Shown here: positions 36,342-45,599 of the stretch, in pieces
Position numbering within the stretch: the first letter of the stretch is position 1
Layout of the letters: every line of letters starts with the position of its first letter
Source of the DNA: Natronosporangium sp035305625
Lineage (GTDB): Bacteria > Actinomycetota > Actinomycetes > Mycobacteriales > Micromonosporaceae
Reading direction: 5' to 3'
Assembly: GCA_963809545.1 (NCBI GenBank)
Contig: CAWEKD010000005.1
Span: 930,001-994,000, forward strand
DNA: 64,000 nt
Program-made: the position numbers and the translations under genes
Notes under the pieces: model-generated
What the model saw: the letters and a program-made list of their open reading frames with translations, nothing else
What the model was told of the DNA's origin: nothing
Databases searched by the model: none

Positions 36342-38423
36342 TTACTGGCGGCCGGCGAGTCGCCGCAACGCGCCGACCACCACGTCCGGGTCGGTGGTGT
36401 ACCAGAAGGGCGGCAGTGACCGCCGCAGGTACGGCCCGTAGCTGCGGGCGGTGTGGAGGCGGGAATCCAGCACCGCCACCACCCCGCGGTCGGTGGCGGA
36501 TCGGATGAGCCGCCCCGCGCCCTGCGCGAGGCGCACCGCCGCGATCGGCACACTCACCGCCATGAACCCGGAACCGCCGGCCGCGTCCACCGCCGCCGCC
36601 CGGGCCGCGGCCAGCGGCTCGTCTGGGCGCGGGAACGGCAGCCGGTCGATCACCACCAGCTGGCAGGCGTCGCCGGGCACGTCCACCCCCTGCCAGAGCG
36701 ACATCACCCCGAGCAGGCAGCTCGCCGGGTGCTCACGGAACCGCCGGACCAGCAGCGGCAGCGACTCCTCTCCCTGCAGCAGCACCTCCAGCCCGGTGCG
36801 GCTGCGCAGCACCTCGGCCGCCCGCTCCGCGGCCCGACGAGAGGAGAACAACCCGAGGGTCCGCCCCCCGAGCGCGGACACCAGCCGGACCAGCTCCTCG
36901 GCGGCCGGATCCGGCAGACCGGACTCCCGGGGCCGGGGCAGATGCGCGGCGACGTACAGGATGCCCTGCTTGGGATAGTCGAACGGCGACCCCACATCCA
37001 GCGCCTGCCACGGCCGTTCGCTCGCCGCGGCCGACTGCGCTGGCGGCGAGTCCGATCGCGGGGGTAGCCCGAGCGCGCGGGCCACGGTGTCGAAGTTGCC
37101 GCCCAGCGCCAGCGTGGCCGAGGTCGCCACCACGGTCCGCTCCTGGTAGAGCTGGCCCGCGAGGGTACCCGCCACGGACAACGGCGCCACCACCAGCGCG
37201 GCCCGGCCGCTCCCGGGCCGCCCCGGCTGCTCCACCCAGGCCACGTCCGCCTCGTCAGCGGCGAGCAGCCGCTGAGCGGTGGTGGACAGCTCCTCCAACG
37301 CCGCCCGGGCCGGTTGTTTCCGCACCGCGTCCGGGTCGTCGGCCTTGATCTCCCCGATCGCGGTCAAGGCCGCCCGGGTGGCGGCATCCACCAGGGTGCA
37401 GGCCTCATGCAGCCCGGCCGGCAAGGGACCGGGCAGCCGGCCGGCCGGGGTGTCGGCCAACCCCACCACCAGCGCGTCCGCGGCTTCGACCAGGGCTTCG
37501 TACCGCTCCGGCTCGACCAGGGGGCGGCAGCGACGGGCAGCCCGCTCGACGGCGTCCCCGGTCAACTCCGCCTGGGCGGCCGAGGACACCCGGTCGGCCA
37601 GCTCATGCGCCTCGTCGATCACCAGTAGTTGGTGCGGCGGCAGGATGTGCCGGCCGGACAGCATGTCGATCGCGAGCAGGCTGTGGTTGGTCACCACGAT
37701 GTCGGCCATCCGGGCCCGTTCCCGCGCCAGCTCCGCGAAGCACTCTTGCCCGTACGGGCAGCGGGCCGCCCCGGGGCACTCGCGGGCCGGCATCGACACC
37801 TGGCGCCAGGCGATGTCGTCCACCCCGGGATCGAGTTCATCCCGGTCGCCGGTGTCGGTCTCCAGGGCCCACTGGCGGAGCCGTTCGATCTGCCGCCCGA
37901 GCCGCCCGGTCTCCCCGACCCACTGGGGACCGCCGTCGGTGCCGGCCGCGTCGAACAGCGTGTCCTCCGGCTCCTCGACGGTGAGGTGGTCGACCTTCGC
38001 CAGACACACGTAGTGGTGGCGGCCTTTGAGTACCGCGAACTGGGGACGGCGGGACAGCTCCGTGGCGGCCACCTCCACCAGCCGAGGCAGGTCGTGGTCG
38101 ACCAGCTGGGACTGCAATGCCAGGGTGGCGGTGGAGACCACCACCGGTCCGTCCACCAGTAACGCCGGAACCAGGTAGGCCAGGGACTTACCGGTGCCGG
38201 TGCCGGCCTGCACCAGCAGGTGTTCCCCGGTGACCGCGGCGCGGGCCACCGCCTGGACCATCTGCTGTTGCCCGGGCCGGGCCGCCCCGCCCGGTACCGC
38301 CGCCACGGCGGCTGCCAGCAGGGTGGTCGCTCGGGCCGCTAACTCCGCGGCAGCGGGGTCAGATTCGGGTGCGGCCTCGGCGAGCACGGGGGGAGCCGGA
38401 GTCTCCGTGGTCGGGACGGTCAT
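36342..38423 (-). CDS. dinG: DinG-type ATP-dependent DNA helicase (XPD-like)
   Basis: This 693-residue superfamily-2 helicase has Walker A QAGTGTGKSLAYLVPAL and a DEAH box VIDEAHELADR. The Cys cluster of the iron-sulphur domain is visible around CPGAARCPYGQECF, and C-terminal motifs are LFSSRRAAERAAEVL, GVMSLWQGVDVPGD and VRLAQGAGRLIRS. It unwinds damaged or structured DNA. ATG 38423 was chosen over an upstream ATG as closer to the conserved start. Confidence 0.92.
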   Translation of the reverse strand: MTVPTTETPAPPVLAEAAPESDPAAAELAARATTLLAAAVAAVPGGAARPGQQQMVQAVARAAVTGEHLLVQAGTGTGKSLAYLVPALLVDGPVVVSTATLALQSQLVDHDLPRLVEVAATELSRRPQFAVLKGRHHYVCLAKVDHLTVEEPEDTLFDAAGTDGGPQWVGETGRLGRQIERLRQWALETDTGDRDELDPGVDDIAWRQVSMPARECPGAARCPYGQECFAELARERARMADIVVTNHSLLAIDMLSGRHILPPHQLLVIDEAHELADRVSSAAQAELTGDAVERAARRCRPLVEPERYEALVEAADALVVGLADTPAGRLPGPLPAGLHEACTLVDAATRAALTAIGEIKADDPDAVRKQPARAALEELSTTAQRLLAADEADVAWVEQPGRPGSGRAALVVAPLSVAGTLAGQLYQERTVVATSATLALGGNFDTVARALGLPPRSDSPPAQSAAASERPWQALDVGSPFDYPKQGILYVAAHLPRPRESGLPDPAAEELVRLVSALGGRTLGLFSSRRAAERAAEVLRSRTGLEVLLQGEESLPLLVRRFREHPASCLLGVMSLWQGVDVPGDACQLVVIDRLPFPRPDEPLAAARAAAVDAAGGSGFMAVSVPIAAVRLAQGAGRLIRSATDRGVVAVLDSRLHTARSYGPYLRRSLPPFWYTTDPDVVVGALRRLAGRQ

Positions 38424-38557
38424 CGCGCTTACCGTACCGGACGGTCGGGACATCACCGGTCGCCCAGCCGCTGGTGGACGCCCCGAGGCGACAGTGGGGC
38501 CGGCGCCGGGTGGGTCACGGTACGCACCGGAAGCGGGAAGGGCGGTAGGCTAGAACC

Positions 38558-39073
38558 GTGGCGGAGGTCGTGCGGGTGCGTTACCGCAAGTACGACGGAT
38601 CGGCGCACCGGGACTATCCGGCGCGCCGACTAGCCGACGACCACCATGGCACCTGGTTGGGTGTGGACACCGGCACCGCCTCCATTTACCACGGTCGACC
38701 CTCGGTCGAGCAGATCCCGTTCGTGTTGCTGGTCCCACGGGGGCAGTGGTGGACGGCGATGTTCAACCCACCACCGCGCACCAGCGAGGTCTACTGTGAC
38801 ATCACCACCCCGGCGCAGTGGTCCGGTGATCACCTGGTCGACCTCGTGGATCTCGACTTGGACGTGGTCCGCCGGCGCGGCATCGGTCGGGTGGAGCTGC
38901 GCGACGAGGACGAGTTCGCCGAGCACATCATCAGCTTCGGCTACCCGGACGAGGTGGTCCGGCCGGCACGCGCCGCCGCGGCCTGGCTCCGCACCGCCCT
39001 GGCCGAGGGTCGCCAGCCGTTCGCCTCGGACTACCTCGCCTTCCTGGAGCAGGTCCACGGGCCGTCCGCTTGA
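38558..39073 (+). CDS. DUF402/FomD-like protein
   Basis: This 171-residue protein has the DUF402 barrel: GTWLGVDTGTASIYHG, YCDITTPAQWSGDHLVDLVD, LDLDVV and a following DEDEF helix. In characterised FomD the conserved Asp and Lys/Arg residues bind metal and hydrolyse nucleotide diphosphates. The physiological role here is unknown. GTG 38558 is the start. It is divergent from dinG. Confidence 0.82.
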   Translation: MAEVVRVRYRKYDGSAHRDYPARRLADDHHGTWLGVDTGTASIYHGRPSVEQIPFVLLVPRGQWWTAMFNPPPRTSEVYCDITTPAQWSGDHLVDLVDLDLDVVRRRGIGRVELRDEDEFAEHIISFGYPDEVVRPARAAAAWLRTALAEGRQPFASDYLAFLEQVHGPSA

Positions 39074-39116
39074 CCGATAGGAGACACCCGGGCCGCAGGC
39101 CGGATAGGTTTGCGGA

Positions 39117-39743
39117 ATGAGGTTCAGGTTCCGCCGTCGTGACGACGAGTTCTACGACCTGTTCACCCGGTCGGCGCAGAACTTGGTCACCGGCAGCTAC
39201 GTGCTAGCCGAGCTGGCGCTGCCCGGGGTAGACGTGCAGTCGGTCAGCGAGCGGTTGGTCGAGCTGGAACGGGACAGCGACCAGGTAGCGCACGAGATCT
39301 ACAACCGAATCAACTCCGCGCGGCGGCCGCCGCTGGACAGCACGGACATATACCGACTCGCCTCCACCCTCGATGACGTGATGGATCACCTGGAGGCCGC
39401 CGGCACCCTGGTCTACCTGTATGGGCTGACCCAGTTGCCCGCGCTGCCCCGGGAGATCCACGAGCTGATCGATGTCCTCGGCCAGCAGGCGGAGCTGACC
39501 GCGGCGGCCATGCCCCGGTTGCAGTCCCGCCAGGGGTTGCGCGAGTACTGGATCGAATGCAACCGGTTGGAGAACGAGGGGGACCGGGCGTACCGGATGT
39601 TGCTGGTGCGGCTGTTCTCCGGTGAATACGACGCGCTCACGGTGCTGAAGATGAAGGAGGTGGCCGACGAGCTGGAGGCCGCCTGCGACGCGTTTGAGCA
39701 CGTGGCGAACACGGTGGAGACCATCGTGGTCAAAGGTGGGTGA
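39117..39743 (+). CDS. DUF47 (PhoU-like) phosphate-transport accessory protein
   Basis: This 208-residue all-helical protein is of the DUF47/Pit-accessory type (FYDLFTRSAQNLVTGSYVLA, ELERDSDQVAHEIYNRIN, EVADELEAACDAFEHVANTV). Such genes normally sit directly before a pit low-affinity phosphate transporter. Here a thiolase follows and no pit is present. It may serve a transporter elsewhere. The start is ATG 39117. Confidence 0.85.
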   Translation: MRFRFRRRDDEFYDLFTRSAQNLVTGSYVLAELALPGVDVQSVSERLVELERDSDQVAHEIYNRINSARRPPLDSTDIYRLASTLDDVMDHLEAAGTLVYLYGLTQLPALPREIHELIDVLGQQAELTAAAMPRLQSRQGLREYWIECNRLENEGDRAYRMLLVRLFSGEYDALTVLKMKEVADELEAACDAFEHVANTVETIVVKGG

Positions 39744-39786
39744 CCGCCGTCACCGGCGGCGGGGAATAGTGCGTAGGCTCGCGAAC

Positions 39787-40971
39787 GTGGACGCATATCT
39801 CATCGACGCGGTCCGCACCCCGTTCGGGCGACACCGCGGTGGTTTGTCCGGTATTCGCACGGATGACTTGGCGGCCCTGCCGCTGCAGTGGCTGTTGGCC
39901 CGTTACCCCCAGCTCGATCCGGCGGAGATCGACGATGTGATCCTGGGGGACACCAACGGGGCCGGGGAGGACAACCGGAACGTGGCCCGGATGGCAGCCC
40001 TGTTGGCGGGGCTGCCGCCGACCGTGCCCGGGGTGACCGTCAACCGGCTGTGCGCCTCCGGCGGCGAGGCGATCATCCAGGCGGTACGGGCGATTCGCGC
40101 CGGGGACGCCGAGATCGTGATCGCCGGTGGTGTGGAGAGCATGAGCCGGGCCCCGTTCGTGTTGGCCCGCCCGGACCAGCCGTTTCCGGCCACTCTGGAG
40201 CTGCTGCCCACCCAGCTGGGGTGGCGGATGGTGAACCCGAAGTTCCCCGCTGAGTGGACCGCCTCGCTGGGCGCGTGCGCGGAGGCGGTCGCGGCCGAGT
40301 ACGGCATCAGCCGCCAGGCCCAGGACGAGTGGGCGCTGCGCTCGCACACCCTGGCCCTGCGGGGCTGGGAGGCCGGCCACCACGACGGGTTCGCGCTGCC
40401 GGTGGGGGAGGTGACCCGGGATGAGTCGATCCGCCCGGACACCTCCGCGGAGGCGTTGGCGGCGTTGAAACCGGCGTTCAGCCGAGACGGGGCGGTCACC
40501 GCCGGCAACTCTTCCCCCCTCAACGACGGCGCGGTGGCGGCGTTGATCGGCCCGCGGGAGCTCGCCAACGAACTGGGGGTGACGCCGCTCGGGCGAGTGG
40601 TCACCAGTGCGGTGGTGGCGGTCGAGCCGCACCGGTTCTCGGTCGCGCCGGTGCCGGCGATCGCGCGGGCGTTGGTGCGGGCCGGGCTGCGGCCGGCCGA
40701 CATCGGGGTGTGGGAGATCAACGAGGCGTTCGCGGCGATGGTGCTGTCGGTGCTGCACGACCTGCCGGACGTGATCGGCGCGCCGGTGGACGAGGACCGG
40801 GTCAACCCGAACGGGGGCGCGATCGCGATCGGACACCCGCTGGGGGCCTCGGCCGCCCGGGTGATTGTGGACACATGTCGGGAGTTGCGCCGCCGGGGCG
40901 GCGGGTACGGCGTGGCCGCGGCCTGCATCGGGGTGGGCCAAGGCATGGCGGTGGTGGTGCACGTCGACTGA
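39787..40971 (+). CDS. thiolase (acetyl-CoA acyltransferase, PaaJ/FadA type)
   Basis: This 394-residue thiolase has the nucleophile Cys in NRLCASGGEA, the GHPLGASAAR His and the second Cys in AACIGVGQG, plus the GGVESMSRAP and NEAFAAMVL motifs. It condenses or cleaves 3-ketoacyl-CoA. Sequence alone does not separate acetoacetyl-CoA, 3-oxoadipyl-CoA and fatty-acid thiolases. GTG 39787 is the start. It follows DUF47 by 43 bp. Confidence 0.9.
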   Translation: MDAYLIDAVRTPFGRHRGGLSGIRTDDLAALPLQWLLARYPQLDPAEIDDVILGDTNGAGEDNRNVARMAALLAGLPPTVPGVTVNRLCASGGEAIIQAVRAIRAGDAEIVIAGGVESMSRAPFVLARPDQPFPATLELLPTQLGWRMVNPKFPAEWTASLGACAEAVAAEYGISRQAQDEWALRSHTLALRGWEAGHHDGFALPVGEVTRDESIRPDTSAEALAALKPAFSRDGAVTAGNSSPLNDGAVAALIGPRELANELGVTPLGRVVTSAVVAVEPHRFSVAPVPAIARALVRAGLRPADIGVWEINEAFAAMVLSVLHDLPDVIGAPVDEDRVNPNGGAIAIGHPLGASAARVIVDTCRELRRRGGGYGVAAACIGVGQGMAVVVHVD

Positions 40972-41014
40972 GGGTCGGCGGCGTCAGCGGGGGCCAGAGT
41001 GGAGGGAGTAGGGG

Positions 41015-41701
41015 ATGGGGACGAGCCTGGACGAGCTGCACCAGCAGCTGATCGCACAGGCGATCCGGTTCGCTGAGTCAGGGGCGACGCCGGTGACGCC
41101 CCGGCTGGCCGCGACCGTGCTGCTGCTGCGCCCGGCCGCCTCCGGGTTTGAGGTGTATCTGCTGCGCCGGCGGAGCAGCATGGCGTTCGCCTCCGGCATG
41201 TACGTGTTCCCGGGTGGTTCGGTCGACTCGGCCGACTACGCCGGCGCGCTGGCCGGGGATTGGGCGGTGCGGTTGGGGCAGCCGGAGGAGACCGCCGCGG
41301 CGGTGGTGCGGGCGGCGGTGCGGGAGGTGGCGGAGGAGACCGGGGTGCGGGTGAGCCCGGCGGAGCTACGTCCGTGGGGGCGGTGGATCACTCCGGAGTT
41401 TGAGCCGCGTCGCTACGACACGTACTTCTTTGTGGCCGCGCTACCGGAGGGGGCGGCGGCGGACAATGTGTCCACCGAGGCGGACCGGGCGGAGTGGCTG
41501 ACCCCGGCCGAGGCGCTGGCCCGGGTGGAATCCGGGGAGATCCTGATGCTGCCCCCCACGGTGCTCACGTTGGAGGAGGTGGGGGCCTTCGACCGGGTCG
41601 AGGCGGTGCTGGCCGCGGCTGATTCCCGGGACGCGGCCGCGCCGGTGCTGCCGCGGCTCCGGCGTAACCCGGACGGCAGCGCGGAGCTCGCCTACGACTG
41701 A
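41015..41701 (+). CDS. NUDIX hydrolase
   Basis: This 228-residue protein contains a NUDIX box split by a 30-residue insert: GGSVDSADYAG, then ETAAAVVRAAVREVAEETGV with the catalytic REVAEE. The insert and size suggest the CoA-pyrophosphatase-like or RNAhypothetical NUDT group, but I cannot choose a substrate. ATG 41015 follows GGAGGGAGTAGGGG. Its end overlaps the convergent DUF234 ATPase by 10 bp. Confidence 0.87.
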   Translation: MGTSLDELHQQLIAQAIRFAESGATPVTPRLAATVLLLRPAASGFEVYLLRRRSSMAFASGMYVFPGGSVDSADYAGALAGDWAVRLGQPEETAAAVVRAAVREVAEETGVRVSPAELRPWGRWITPEFEPRRYDTYFFVAALPEGAAADNVSTEADRAEWLTPAEALARVESGEILMLPPTVLTLEEVGAFDRVEAVLAAADSRDAAAPVLPRLRRNPDGSAELAYD

Positions 41702-43174
41702 TACAGCTGCGCGACGTCGATCAGGGTGACCGCGCCGGCCTGGGCGGCTTCCCGTAGTTCGTCGGTGAATCCGGCCGCGCTGAAGCACAGGAGCCGGGTG
41801 GCGGAGGTGTCGTACCGTCCCTGTGCCCCGATGAGGGTCCGGATCCGCTGCAGCCTGGTCAGGTGCCCGACGCCCATCACTTCGCCCCACTTCACTTCGC
41901 CGATGGCGAGCAGTGGTGGCCGGCCATCATCCGCTAGGCCCACCACCGCGACGTCGACCTCGTATGTGGCACGGGTCTTCTGGTCGGTGACGACACCGTG
42001 CCCCACGTGGGCGGGCAATCCTCCCAGGGTCGTCTCGTCGGCGGAGCTCAGACACCACTCTCGACAGATGTGCTCGAACCGGGGTCCCAGCACCTGGGTG
42101 TGGAACCGCCGCTGCGCTGCCCGCCACACCCGGGCCGCACTGCCCGGGCGCTCCAACTGGGCCCACACGGGACGCATCACCGCCTGATAGAACGTGATCA
42201 GCGGTTCCGTGATCCGGTAACTGCTCCGGTTGGCCCGGAACAGGTCCGGTTCCCGCCGGAGCAGTCCGGCGTCCTCCAGCACCGTGAGCGGGTGAGCGAG
42301 ATCGGTGGAGCGCCGGGCCAGGTAGTTGGCGATCCCACCTCGGGTCGAGTTCCCCTCGGCGACCGCGGCCAGCACCGAGTGGTACAGCGCCGGGTCCCGC
42401 AGGTCAGGCTCCTCCGCCAGCAGGTAACGGGCTTCCCGGAACAGTGGGCTCTCGGGATTGAGCACGGTGCGGGTCACCCAGGCATCGAAGTCGTCTGGGC
42501 CGGCGGGTACGTCGTTGCGGGCGAACTCGCGCCGGTAGGCGGGTGTGCCTCCCACGATCGCGTTGACCTTGACCGCCAACCGAGGGTCGGTGATCCCCCA
42601 GAATTCGGCCGCCAGCTGATGGTCCAGCGGGTGGACCATCAGCTCCAAGCCGGCCCGGCCGCGGAGCGGGGCGTTGCCCGCCAGCAGACTGCCCATGAAG
42701 GACATCGCTGATCCACACAGCAGCAGCCGGGTGCGGGAGTCGGTCCGCTCCGGCCGAAGTGGCGCATACGCGGCCTGCAGGATCGACGGTAGGGCGGGGC
42801 TTACCCTGGCCAGGTAGGGAAATTCATCCAGTACTACCGGTATCGGGCGTTCCCGGCCGAGCGCCAGCAGCGCGTCGACCACCTCGTACCAGTTCTGCGG
42901 GCGTAACGGCAGGGGTGCCTTCGTGAAGGCGGCCAGTGCCTCCCCGATCCGTCGCAGTGACTCGGCTTCCGTAGCTTTCCGTGGCGCCGAAGTAGAAGCC
43001 GCCGGTTGCCCGACACAGCCCGTCCAACAGATATGTCTTGCCCAGGCGGCGACGGCCGGAGACGACGCCCAGGGTTGCGCCGGGCTGATCGTCCAGGGCG
43101 AATCGGGACAGTGCCCCCCATTCCCGGTCCCGATCGAACATGCCTGGTGGTTTGTTCAGCACCAGCGCCTCCAA
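41692..43174 (-). CDS. archaeal-type AAA ATPase with DUF234 nuclease-like C-terminus, frameshifted
   Basis: The N-terminal part (FDRDREWGALSRFALDDQPG, Walker A VVSGRRRLGKTYLLDGL) reads from TTG 43174 or ATG 43141. An extra base in the TTT run at 42976-42978 moves the frame. After it VVLDEFPYLARVSPALP (Walker B) and the rest follow to 41692. The C-terminal region has the DUF234 pattern with TYEVDVAVVG and LLAIGEVKWGEVM, which resembles the D-ExK core of restriction-type nucleases. The total is about 493 residues. Such ATPases are patchily distributed and often horizontally acquired. Its biological role is unknown. Confidence 0.8.
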
Positions 43175-43177
43175 CTT

Positions 43178-43210
43178 GTATAAGTACGCTTATAATAACT
43201 ATACTTATAC
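43178..43210. promoter_or_regulatory. AT-rich inverted repeat before the DUF234 ATPase
   Basis: GTATAAGTA (43178-43186) and TACTTATAC (43202-43210) are exact reverse complements across a 15-bp centre that holds another TTATAA copy. The 36-bp block is roughly three quarters AT in a 70% GC neighbourhood. It sits immediately upstream of the ATPase start, so it is likely the promoter and operator, possibly self-regulated. Confidence 0.6.
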
Positions 43211-43245
43211 GAATCTGGAGAGAAGTTACGAGGGTCGGGCCGGCG

Positions 43246-43749
43246 TCACGTGGCGGTTTCCGTCCGGCCGCGAGAGGTGCCCCGGGCGGCCGGTTGCGGC
43301 AGGTGGGCCCGCAAGGCAGCGGCGATCTCTCCCGCGGCGGCGAGCTGCTCCGCCGTGAGCGCGTCCACGAACAGCTCGCGGACGGCTTTCAGGTGGGGGT
43401 ACGTGGCGGCCCGGAACGCCTCGGCGCCGGTGGGTGTCAGCACGACGTCCGCGCCCCGGCTGTCAGTGGCGCACTCCTCGCGCCGGATCAGGTTCCGGCG
43501 CTCCATCCGGGCGAGGTGGTGGGACAGGCGGCTGCGTTCCCAGTCGATGCGTGCGGCCAGCTCCGAGGCGCGCAGCCGGTGCTGCGGCGCCTCGCTCAAC
43601 GCCAGCAGCACGGCGTAGTCGCCCATGGAGAGGCCGGTGTCGCGCTGTAGGCGCGTGGCCAGCACCGTGCGCAGCGCCGTGGTGCTCTCCAGGAACTCCC
43701 GCCAGATCCGCAGCTCCTCACGGGTCGGGAGTCGGCGGGCACCGGCCAT
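43246..43749 (-). CDS. MarR-family transcriptional regulator
   Basis: This 167-residue protein has the MarR winged helix (MGDYAVLLALSEAPQHRLRA, RIDWERSRLSHHLARMERRN, wing with VVLTPTG). It is divergent from an LLM oxidoreductase, with two palindromic operators in the 76-bp gap. It likely represses both directions and releases on binding a small aromatic or oxidant signal. The start is ATG 43749. Confidence 0.9.
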   Translation of the reverse strand: MAGARRLPTREELRIWREFLESTTALRTVLATRLQRDTGLSMGDYAVLLALSEAPQHRLRASELAARIDWERSRLSHHLARMERRNLIRREECATDSRGADVVLTPTGAEAFRAATYPHLKAVRELFVDALTAEQLAAAGEIAAALRAHLPQPAARGTSRGRTETAT

Positions 43750-43768
43750 ACCGAACCACCTCCGATAG

Positions 43769-43808
43769 TTGACGTGTCAATCATATGCTGGCATAGTTGA
43801 CCCGTCAA
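43769..43808. promoter_or_regulatory. divergent promoters with two MarR-type operators
   Basis: TTGACGTGTCAA (43769-43780) and TTGACCCGTCAA (43797-43808) are palindromes 28 bp apart. On the plus strand TTGACG (43769-43774), 17 bp and CATAGT (43792-43797) form a promoter for the oxidoreductase. On the minus strand TTGACG (43808-43803), 17 bp and TATGAT (43785-43780) form one for marR. Each operator therefore covers the -35 of one promoter and the start of the other. Confidence 0.75.
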
Positions 43809-43825
43809 CAACTGGAGGGGGAGTC

Positions 43826-44857
43826 ATGAGCAAGCTTGAATTTGGCCTGGACACCTTCGGTGACCTGCCGGTGGACGACTCCGGCAACCTCATGTCCCAC
43901 GCCGCGGCGATCCGGCAGGTGGTGGACGAGGCGGTCCTCGCCGATGAGCTCGGCGTCGATGTGATCGCGCTCGGGGAGCATCACCGGCCGGAATATTCGA
44001 TCTCCACCCCGGAGACGGTCCTCGCCGGTATCGCCACGCGCACCTCGCGGATCCGGTTGGCGTCCGGGGTTACCGTGCTGAGCTCGGACGATCCGGTACG
44101 GGTCTTCCAGCGGTTCGCGACCGTGGACGCACTGTCGAACGGCCGCGCCGAGGTGATCCTCGGACGAGGTTCGTTCACTGAATCCTTCCCGCTGTTCGGC
44201 TACGACCTGCGCGACTACGACGTGCTGTTCGAGGAGAAGCTCGAGCTGTTCGTCAAACTGCTCGACGAAAAGCCGGTCACCTGGAGCGGCACCACCCGCG
44301 CCCCGCTCCGTAACGCGGACGTGTTCCCGAAGACCGAGTCGGGGCGGCTTCCCACCTGGGTGGGGGTGGGGGGCTCTCCCCAGTCGGTGGTGCGCACCGC
44401 CCGATATGGACTGCCGCTCATCATCGCCATCATCGGTGGCTCCCCGCAGCGGTTCGCGCCCTACATCGAGCTGTACCGGCGGGCGGCCGAACAGTTCGGC
44501 ACGGTGGCGCATCCGGTCGGTGTGCACTCGCCCGGCTTCGTCGCCGACACCGATGAGGAGGCCATGGAACTGTTCTACCCGGCCTACAAGCTGACCCAGA
44601 ACCGGATCGGGGCCGAGCGGGGCTGGCGCCCGATGGGGCGGGCGGAGTTCAACGCCGAAGTGGCGAACGGGGCACTGTACGTCGGTTCGCCGGAGACGGT
44701 CGCCCGCAAGATCGCCCGGACGGTCAAGACCCTTGGAATCGGCCGGTTCGATCTGATCTACACCGCCGGACACCAGTCGCCCCGCGACCGCCTGCGGGCC
44801 GTCGAACTGTTCGGCAGCAAGGTGATCCCCATGGTTCGTGAGCTCGTGGAGGGATGA
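43826..44857 (+). CDS. LLM-class flavin-dependent oxidoreductase
   Basis: This 343-residue luciferase-like TIM-barrel enzyme (ALGEHHRPEYSISTPETVLA, RIRLASGVTVLSSDDPVRVF, GRGSFTESFPLFGYDL) uses reduced FMN or F420. ATG 43826 follows GGAGGGGGAG. It is controlled by the MarR operators. The next gene, a NAD(P)/F420-type reductase, starts 1 bp after its stop, which suggests an enzyme-reductase pair. Confidence 0.87.
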   Translation: MSKLEFGLDTFGDLPVDDSGNLMSHAAAIRQVVDEAVLADELGVDVIALGEHHRPEYSISTPETVLAGIATRTSRIRLASGVTVLSSDDPVRVFQRFATVDALSNGRAEVILGRGSFTESFPLFGYDLRDYDVLFEEKLELFVKLLDEKPVTWSGTTRAPLRNADVFPKTESGRLPTWVGVGGSPQSVVRTARYGLPLIIAIIGGSPQRFAPYIELYRRAAEQFGTVAHPVGVHSPGFVADTDEEAMELFYPAYKLTQNRIGAERGWRPMGRAEFNAEVANGALYVGSPETVARKIARTVKTLGIGRFDLIYTAGHQSPRDRLRAVELFGSKVIPMVRELVEG

Positions 44858-44858
44858 G

Positions 44859-45566
44859 GTGAGGGCTAGCACGATCGGGATTCTCGGTGCCGGCAAACTC
44901 GGCACTGTCCTAGCGCGACTCGCGGTCGCCGCCGGCTACGAGGTCCTCATCGCCGGCTCCGGTGATCCGTCCCAGATCGCTCTCACGATCGAAGTCCTCG
45001 TGCCGGGGGCGCGGGCGGTGACCGCCGAGGAGGCCGCTTCCCGTGCCGACATCGCCATCCTCGCGCTGCCGCTCAGCAAATACCACACGATCCCCGCGGA
45101 CGCGCTCCGCGGCACGCTCGTCGTGGACGCGATGAACTACTGGTGGGAGACGGACGGGATCCGCGACGACCTCACCGATCCGCGGACCTCTTCCAGTGAG
45201 ATCGTCCAGTCCTTCCTGTCGGAGTCCCGGGTCGTCAAGGCGCTCAACCACATGGGCTACCACGACCTGGAGGAGGAGGCCCGACCGCGGGGCACCCCGG
45301 GCCGTAAGGCGATCGCGATCGCCGGGGACGAGGAGAAGGACGTCGCCGCGGTCTCGGAACTGGTCGACGCCCTGGGGTTCGATCCGGTCTACGCCGGCCC
45401 GCTGGCGGAGGGTGTGCGGATGGAACCCGGCACCGAAGTGTTCGGCGCGAACACCGACGCCGTCGAGCTCCGCGCCATGCTCGACCGCTTCCCGGACTCA
45501 CCGCGCGGCCGGGCCGTCCGCCAAGCCCGGGCCGGCAGTCTGACCAGCACCGGGCCCGAGCGGTGA
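44859..45566 (+). CDS. F420-dependent NADP reductase-like protein
   Basis: This 235-residue Rossmann protein starts STIGILGAGKLGTVLARLAV and has IAILALPLSKYHTIP and VVKALNHMGYHDLEEEA, which fit the F420_oxidored/NpdG-like family. It likely transfers hydride between NADPH and F420 or is a related oxidoreductase that feeds the preceding LLM enzyme. GTG 44859 follows GGAGGGATGAG. Confidence 0.8.
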   Translation: MRASTIGILGAGKLGTVLARLAVAAGYEVLIAGSGDPSQIALTIEVLVPGARAVTAEEAASRADIAILALPLSKYHTIPADALRGTLVVDAMNYWWETDGIRDDLTDPRTSSSEIVQSFLSESRVVKALNHMGYHDLEEEARPRGTPGRKAIAIAGDEEKDVAAVSELVDALGFDPVYAGPLAEGVRMEPGTEVFGANTDAVELRAMLDRFPDSPRGRAVRQARAGSLTSTGPER

Positions 45567-45599
45567 GCTGCCCCGCCGCTGCCCCATCGCACCGGTGGG

